DNA of 64,000 nucleotides from Siphonodentalium dalli (Eukaryota > Mollusca > Scaphopoda > Gadilida > Siphonodentaliidae): assembly GCA_032622095.1 (NCBI GenBank), contig CP136063.1, forward strand, positions 147,489,379 to 147,553,378, read 5' to 3'. Both the position numbers and the translations under genes were made by a program. A model generated the notes under the pieces. That model was not told the origin of the DNA. It made no database searches and saw only the letters and a program-made list of their open reading frames with translations. Of the stretch, positions 41,701-50,700 are shown one piece after another; the first letter of the stretch is position 1, and each line of letters starts with the position of its first letter.

Positions 41701-44700
41701 TAGGTATCCCCCACCCAAGTGGGCAAAGTTGGGGATGGACATTTTGAAAATAAGCTAAAAAAAAAATATTTTGAAATCATACAATATTTTTTTGAAAAAT
41801 GTGCTTGATGTTGCCTTGTAAAATAAAAAATTTCATATCAATAGAAAATTGCAGTTTGATTGTAGAAGATTGTAGTTAAGCCCCTTTGCTGAAAGCTGCA
41901 TTCATTGTGTCGGGACCAACGTTTGTTAACTGTTTGAGTGATAGTTGCTTTCTCTCAATTTCTCTGTGTGATTGTAGCATTTTCTATTTTATTCTTCTGT
42001 TGTTTTTGAGGTGCAAATTTTTGTGATTTTCAGTTCCCATTTGCCAACTGTTCGGTAAGATGCTATTTGTGTAGTGGGTGTTGTGATTTTTTGTTTCTGT
42101 GTTTTAATTGTGCACATTAATAAGAGTTTAAATATATGGAAGGTGTCCACGGTCGATACAGCTGGAAAATTATATAAAGTTTGTTAAATCAGTGTAATCA
42201 AGAAGAACATGAAAAACAAACAATAACTCTAAAATACAAATAGCGATCATTTGCGGTGTGCTGTGTATTTCCTTATTACATTATATATTTATCAGCACTG
42301 GCTGCCCTTAACTCATCTTTTATATAATTTCTTGGTATTAAATCACAAGAAAACAAGTTGTGTATTTCCTTATTACATTATATATTTATCAGCAGTGGCT
42401 GCCCTTAACTCATCTTTTATATAATTTCTTGGTATTAAATCACAAGAAAACAAGTTGTAGCACTTTGCATAAATATTCTGGTAAATACTGTAATAAGTAA
42501 ATTTTTGACACCTCAAGAAACAGTTGTGATTTTAGGTGATATAACATTACATTACAATATCATTTGTAGAAGTTGTTATCTGTTAGTTGAGCAGTGAAAT
42601 TCCAATAACTTGATATTAACATTGCTAAACCCTTGCAGTGCTTCAAAGAGTAATGCAAAGTTATGTAACTGTGTGAAAGCTTTGGGTTGGTGCAATATTT
42701 TTCAGTGTGATTTCTATTTAATTCTTAATATAGATCTAATATTGTGTGGATTCATTTAAATAATTGTAATCGTTTTGTAATAATAGGGAAAATATCAAAC
42801 ACTTACTAAAGATACATTCTATTATAATATGTTTAGCGTAATGAAGTATTATGTAAGTACTGAAAAGAAAAAGTCCCTTTGTTTCCATTAATAAGATGCA
42901 TCACATAATAAATCTACCCATGCATTAAAAGCACTCATGATTTTCACAATATAAATTTTGTTAAGATGGGAAAAAAAATAGATCATCATCCAATCTTAAC
43001 AGAAGAAAACGAAACTTCAAATAATAATGATATTTTCTCTTCAGATTTAAATTAATGAAGATTAATAATTTTTTTGCATAATTTCAACAGCTAACCCTGG
43101 CTAACCCCCAATGTTGGTAGCATTTACCGGTAATGAATTCATTCATCTTATACATTTGATTCAGTATAGTGAGAAGTCATTCAAGTGGTCCAATTATTAT
43201 TTATTCCTTGGATAAGAACACTGAGATAAAGTGGAAATAGTGATATTATATACCATAAAGAATGGACCCCTTCTTCCAACACTTATTATTTTCAACATTT
43301 TTATTAGTGTTGCATCAACTAAACAAAGCCCTGATGTGAAACAGTCTCTGTTGTCTTTATTCACCCCCTACATCTCGCTAAGGCTATGCAAAGTCAATTT
43401 CTGAGGCCAAAATATTTAGAAAAGCATGCGAGCGCTTGGTTTTTAATTAAATGTTTTATTTCTGGGGCACATGCTAACGAAGCATTACACTCCTGTATTG
43501 GCTAGCTTTGGGTTTAATATTATTTGCCTCTGGCCATTTTTTCCCAAACAAATGTCAACAAAAGTTAGTTGATCAAGTCTAAGACTCCATTATCTCACCC
43601 AATAAAGTAACGTTGACACATTTTTTAATGAGTTTGCAGATAAAATTCATCTCGAAGGGTCGTGTATTAATCAGAAATTTGAATCCAGAAACACATATAT
43701 TCGATAATTTTGGAGCAAGTTTGCATAAACATACTGCAATTATTTTGTACCAAATAAATTTTTCACCGACATATAAAACTTAAATAAAAAGGTTGTGCGC
43801 AGAGGGTTTCGGGACCATGCGCGCATGACTGTGAGATGGGAAATTTAATGCGTGTCCTAATGGATTTTGAGGATAACATGCATATTGAAAGTAAACAAAC
43901 AATCTAAAAAGCAACAATAACAAAACCTAATAGCCTCAAGTAAAAGCTATGAGCTTGAGCATTCAGCAACTGACAAATCATAGTAATTTTCCAAAGGAAT
44001 ACTGTATTTCCTGAGTAGCACTGCTGTATTGTTGGTGTTTTCTCCTCCCTAATGATATAAATGATAATGTTAAAAAAGTTTTCTTTAAATTTACTTTTAC
44101 CTGTTTTCATGGATATATCAGATTCTGTCTTAAAATGATTTCTTGATCATTGAATGTGTTGATAGTAATGATGGGGCAGTCAATAGAACACAATCTTTCT
44201 CACTTATGCACCCATGTGTTTTCTTTCTGTTTGGACACTTGACTTGGGTCAGAGACACAAAATGGCAAGGAATATCATCGTGTAGTAGGACCGCTTTCTA
44301 TTTTCAAATGAAGTCCATGCTGTAGTTCTCATCCGTTTCTCTAGTAACATTGATGGTGAGATGCATACAATCTTATAGACTTTATTATATGCGACCACTA
44401 CTCAAAACAAAGCAAGTTGAGCAGGTGTTTTGATGAGCTTATCGACAGATTATAGTTCAACTAGTATTGGGGAGATTTTTCCATTGCTTTATGTAATGTT
44501 AAACAAGCAAATTTTGAAATTCTTCAATCCTAACTTCCATTTACTCTAGGTTTTAAGATTGCATTTTGATATTTTAATAATACTACAAAAGTATGTTTTT
44601 TAAAAGTAAACACACATTCCATATTTGGAAGGTTTTTTTTCATGATACTCATGTGGAAGATTAACTGAAAGAATTCCCCTTGGCCACTTAGAGACAGATG

Positions 44701-47700
44701 GTGATCTTAACCCTTTCTGATTGATGAGTAGTTATCCCTTAGGAAATGTCACAGTGGCATGTCGTAAAAAAACAAAACAAGTAGAAACTCTAAATTAAAG
44801 TCGTTTGTTGAATTTATTATCTGAACATTTCACGCTAAAAAATATAACACTTTCTGCACTGTTAATATCTGTCATTTTTGCTGAACACCCTTCCAGATGA
44901 ATAATAGAACATTCCAATGTATAGTTTTATAACTGAGTGAGAGAATCCATTCAATATAGAAATGGTTAACCCTTTGATAACTGGATACTTCTTGATGTGA
45001 ATAGTTGATTGATTATCATGTTAAAACTGATAGTTTACTTTTTTCTTTGTATTACCTTCTTATGTTATGTTATCTTAGCATACTTTTAGAACTGAATGTA
45101 GATCATCAGGAGTGAATATGTTACTTGATTAACTCGTTCTATGCTAAATACTCATCGACGCTTTGGCAAATGTTCAGATAATAAGTTTGTTTGTTGAACG
45201 TGTTATCTGAACATTTCCCTCCAATTAATAGTAAGCCTTCTGCCTTTGTGTTATAATTTCATATGTCTGTCGACTGTTCATTTTTTCTAAACAACCCTCC
45301 AAATGAATAATAGATCATTCCCATGTATACTTTTATAACTGAGTGGGAGAATTCATTTAGTATAGAAAGGCTTAACATCATGTTTAACCCTTTCAGTGCC
45401 AAGTCCGATTTTTGTATCAACATTGCTCTTTCCATCAATGTATCACACATTATTATAATCAATATATTTGAAAAATGATCAAGAAAATATCAGTCTCAAT
45501 TTGGACTCGTTGTTAAATTTGTGTGTGAATGAGTATACATGTAAATAGTGTTAGTGTATTCATGCATAGGATCTAAACCAAAATAATATGAATTTACTTA
45601 TCACAGGGAAGAGAGTACAGAATGTACTAGTGACAGTCTGGGCCAGTGCATAGCAGATGCTTCTAAATGTAACTTTCACCAAAGTGATTCCGACACTTCA
45701 TCATCTAGTCACAGAAAGGTTTGTATTCAGAATTTTACTGTGCTGGTATTCTATGCACATGTAACACAGGAAATATATATATTATTTTTTTTCGGAAACA
45801 AGATTGTCACTTCAAATTCAACATGGGATATTTGAAATACACTCTGGTTACATTCACTGTGGCAAATGAATATTGAAGTTGTTGATTTGGATGTCCATTT
45901 TTGCTCATCAAAGAAGATAGACATCTCCCAAAAGTCACGCATGTTGATGTTCACTGTTTTAGAATTCGATGTACAGGAAAGTTTGTCAAAATTGCAAGAT
46001 GCACTGCAGTTTGTTGAAATTGCACATTTTCGCTGTTCTGACTGGTGAACGCGAATTTCCGTGGAAATACTTGGCCAAACATTTTCAATCAGTATTACAA
46101 GTGTTAACCGCAGCTTTTCGCCATTCGCTTTTTCTCAGAAACCCGGAAGGCAGATGTGCAATCGTTTTGTTTAGAATTGACTGTTCGTCAAAAAATAAGT
46201 ACAGTTAGTCCAGCTAGCTTAAAACATTGTTAAACTGCAATTTTCAGGAGGAAAACTCTGGGATATTTAATTGCATACTGTACACTCTACAAACATGTCT
46301 GTATTTAAGCCACTTGTATTTTAGAGTGTTTTGAGTTGGGGTAATTGTGTATATACTTCGTGAAGCTGCATGACATAAAATTGTGCTAACTTTTGTTAAC
46401 GAGATCAGCAGAGGTCAACTACGGCATAGTCTTGCTATGGGTATAAATGTTTAACCCACAAAGTTCCATTGAAATATTTACTCCCACAGTTTAAATTTAT
46501 ACCCACAGTAGGGTATAAAGCTAAAATTTACAAAATAGGTGTCATACACACAATAGCACAGGCAATTAGTCTTCAAATAATTGTACTGGTACATTGTAAT
46601 GGTAGTTAGCATTGTAGAATGTACAGTAATATACTCCATGTGTTTCAATCCCAACTATTCAATTGTAAATGCATGGCCTGTGCTTTATTTTAATTCCTTG
46701 GACACATTATTATCTTATAAATGATCATAAAATTACCGTATAGTTTTGCATCTATAAGCATGTAGAAGAGTGTCCTTCTGAACACGCAATGTTCTTATCT
46801 AAATATGTGACATCATCAAACCAGCATTTCACAGAAATAGTTCCAAAGATAGAAATGAGAACACCCAAGTCACATGATTCTCTTTCAGCAATATTTACAA
46901 ATTTCCGATAGAAACACAAAACAATTTATTGAAAGGTCTGTTTATTAGATATCTTTGGTTTCATTGGAAATATGACAGCATGGGCAGGTGAGATATGTTC
47001 TTGATATTCCTATAATCTAGTGTATGTTCACTGAGTACTGAGAGTTTCCGATGAATGGCAACAATCCATATTTGCGACTAAATCCTGAAAAGTTACCCAT
47101 AATTCTGCTGTGGTAAAGGAGTCGATTATTTAGGGCAATACTGTATGTGTATAACCAGATGTTTCTTTTGAAAATAATAATGCAAACATTTGTTGTTGCT
47201 GTTATAGAGGTAGAGCATCTGAAGCCGTATTGTGAACAATTCATTAGAGATATGTACTTCTTCAGGTCTTTGATGATGCTTTGAATGAACTTTGTAAATG
47301 TGATATTTTTCTCTCCCAGATGGCTCGCAATAGAAAGTCACTTATAAGAGCTCATGCTGCGAAGCTCCGGCGACCGATGGCTTCCTCGTCAAATGAACGG
47401 CAGAGTACTCCATCAACCAGCACAGCAAATATAAAGAGTAGAGGTAAATCATAGCCATCCACCATAATTCCATTCAGCATGCTCCATACATTTGGGAAGT
47501 CACCAGGGATCACACTGATATGGTTATGCCCCAGCTGTTTCAAGCCTCTTACATGGGCATTGTAGATCTGACCGAATTTCAAGCTTGATCTGAGTTAAGG
47601 GACATCTCAATGTGTGTTCCGATCGTAACATGGTAACAATAGTTAAGTTCAATAGTGGTTCAGACAGAAGTATATGCTAAAAATCATTAAATTTAGCAAA

Positions 47701-50700
47701 GCAAATACAAAAGCAAATACAAGTCGACTTTGAATCTATGATTGGTCTGAAGAATCGTGCCAGAGTTATTATTTTTGAACTATAAAAATACCAATTATTT
47801 GTTATTGATGGATGACGATGCATGTTAAAATGTTTTGAAGTGCATTAGTTGATCCTTCTAGCAGCTCCAAAATTTGTTGGTAGTTTATTTCAAGTAACCA
47901 CAGGTTTATAAAAGAGATTCTTGAATTTAAAAAATCTAAAGCTGATCTGAGTTATTATCCATGAGTACTACCAGGGACCAGCCTAGACCAGATTTTCAGG
48001 GCGAAATGACTTCGCCCTACTATAAAAATAAGGCGAAGTTGCCGTTCTATAGGGCGAAGTGAGTCTACAAAATTAAATTGATCAGTACTACGACATGAGT
48101 CGCTATAGAACGAAAATAGGAGAGATGAAATATGTCAATTAAACTTATGAAACAATGGTTTAAATATGGAGTCATTATGTTCACTTCATGACCCTAATAA
48201 CTATTAATAATACCCAAACATAATTGTGAGAAGATAGCAGCATTTTATATCGTAATTGTGAGAGAATGACAGGATTTTATTTCATATTTTTATTTCATAT
48301 TTTTCGGTTTGTTAAAAATGCCAACAATATTTATCAAACAGAAACGAAACGAAATCATGAACATTTTACTGCGCTCTGTTAGTAATCCCGTTTGAAATTT
48401 TAATATGCTTCACAAATGAATTTGTTTTAAAATTTCTTTAACCAAACTCCATAGAGGGAGTGATGAATTGACACATTGTGAGAGGTGTGAGTTGTAATCT
48501 TCATTGTAAGGTGTGGTAATCACGGTAATCTAAAAATAACAACAACCAGATTAACACTTGAGGGCCGACGATGTTTTCACAGCTGCCAGTAATCAGACTC
48601 CGTTGTCAACATGCTTCCAGATTGGAGCCTTACAGGTGTTAATTGTTTTATAACATCATGATACACCCTGATAGTGGAGTATTGTGTGCAATCACAGTTG
48701 ACAGTTGTAAATTATCATAAATTATTTGGGGCATTTTGCCGAATTTCGTCAGTCAACTTTGGAATTTTTAGGGCGACTTGAACTTCGCCCTACTGCAAAA
48801 ATAAGGCGAAGCGGACGGCGCTAGGGCGAAGAAGTCGCCCACGTCGCCCTCTCGGCTGGTCCCTGAGTACTACCAAATTGGTAGCAACAGTTTACGCAGA
48901 CATAACATGAATTTAATGTTGCCTCTGTTTCAGTCACTTTGAGAGAGTGTGCCACATCACCCATACAATTTCTGTACAAGGATCAGTCATCATCTCCCAT
49001 CAAGCCAAGCAAGTCTTCCAGAACAACGTCAGGAACTCTGTCAACAAACAAACAGCTGGTGGGAATGAAACAACGTCTCTATCACTTACAGCAGCAGGTA
49101 ATACTTTGTTCTTAATTAGTTTGTTGTGAATAAATTAAGATCTTTTTGAGTTTGAGGTTAATTTTCATCAAATATTTTTTTAATGTACTATTGGTCATTC
49201 AGGTTCAATGTAATCAAATTTTCTCAAAATTCCTGCGTAAGATAGAAAAAAAATCTTTCTTCCTTTCTGTCTTTGCTACATGAAAGGTAGACACTATATT
49301 TACAGATAATATTATTAATATGGTTTTAATAAGCCATCATAAATTACTAAATTCTTATAAATTTGTTTGTGGAAATTGAGCCGGGCATGTGAATTTTGTA
49401 CTTTATGTTTTATTCTTGCCAGCACATATTGTCTGCCTGCTCTGGAAATTAAGCATTATTATTATTTATATCATGCCATGTGCTCTGAAACTGCTCAATT
49501 TGATGAAACATGAGGGATTATTTAGTAATTTAGATTTAATGCGGCATGATAAAAAGAAATTACGGGTACAACAAAATTATCCACACAAAAATATATATAT
49601 ATCAGGGTTCGCACAGGTCCTTAAAGTGCTTGAAAGTGCTTGAATTTTGAGCCCCGTTTTTCAAGGCCTTGAAGTACTTAAATTTGCGTCCAAAACCCCC
49701 CAAAGTACTTGAAAGTGCTTAAATTCTAAATCCCCCTTAACTATCTTCATTCTATAGTTTAAAAGTCATAAATTATCGTTAAAATTCCGGTGAAACCCCG
49801 TGAGTAGAAATTGCGAAATCGGCAAAAACATGATATGCGAAAAGTGGTACGCAATAACGGTAAGTACGGAAATACACCAAAAGTCAAAGCTCGATACAAG
49901 CGGAGTTTTCATTGGCTAAAAAGTTTGTGCGTCGGCCAATCATACCCAATCCCTTTGTTTGAGAACTTGTCTCTTCTGTTTTTCTTTTGTTGTAATTTGT
50001 AAAGATCAACATGCCGGGTAATTGTAAATTTAACCCTGATTGGATTCGCAAAAATGACTACAAATCGTGGCTCGAAGCATGTCAGGACGTTCACGAAGCG
50101 CGATGTCGGATTTGTAATAAATCATTTAGCATATCGAGTATGGGTGAAAGTGCCATACGAAGTCACATGAACGGGCAACGACACAAATTACGGCTGCAAC
50201 CTGAGCCGGAGGTGAGATCTAAAAATGCCAAAACATCATGTCAACAATCTCTGAACATGTTTATAAATTCACCGCGAAATGTTGACTTTGAGAAAATGAA
50301 TAAGTTCCAGTGAGATTTCCGTGGTGTCAGAGTCAACTAGTTCTCCATTTGTCAAATCTGAACTTGTGTGGCGAGCTGAGATATTGTGGACTCTAAAGGT
50401 TGTAGAGAATCATTATTCTTTTAAAAGTTCAGAGAAAACATCAGAACTGTTCAGCGCCATGTTTCCTGATAGCCACATTGCTAAATCATTTGCGTGTGGT
50501 GAACGAAAGACTGCATATACAATTACATATGGACTTGCACCCTACTTCAAAAATAAACTGAGATGCAGTATGAATGGAGCGACCGAGTATGTTCTCCTCT
50601 TTGACGAAAGCTTGAACAATAAGCTGCAAAACAAGCAAATGGACATGCATGTTCGTTTTATTGATGGAAATAACCTGGTATCCACATGGTATCTGGCCTC

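Noticed and set aside
36089-41765. A possible 5.7-kb element bounded by the inverted pair at 36089 and 41703
   Set aside because: The interval contains CNTLN exon m in correct phase with its neighbours, so it cannot be one inserted element; the ends are two independent copies of a dispersed repeat.
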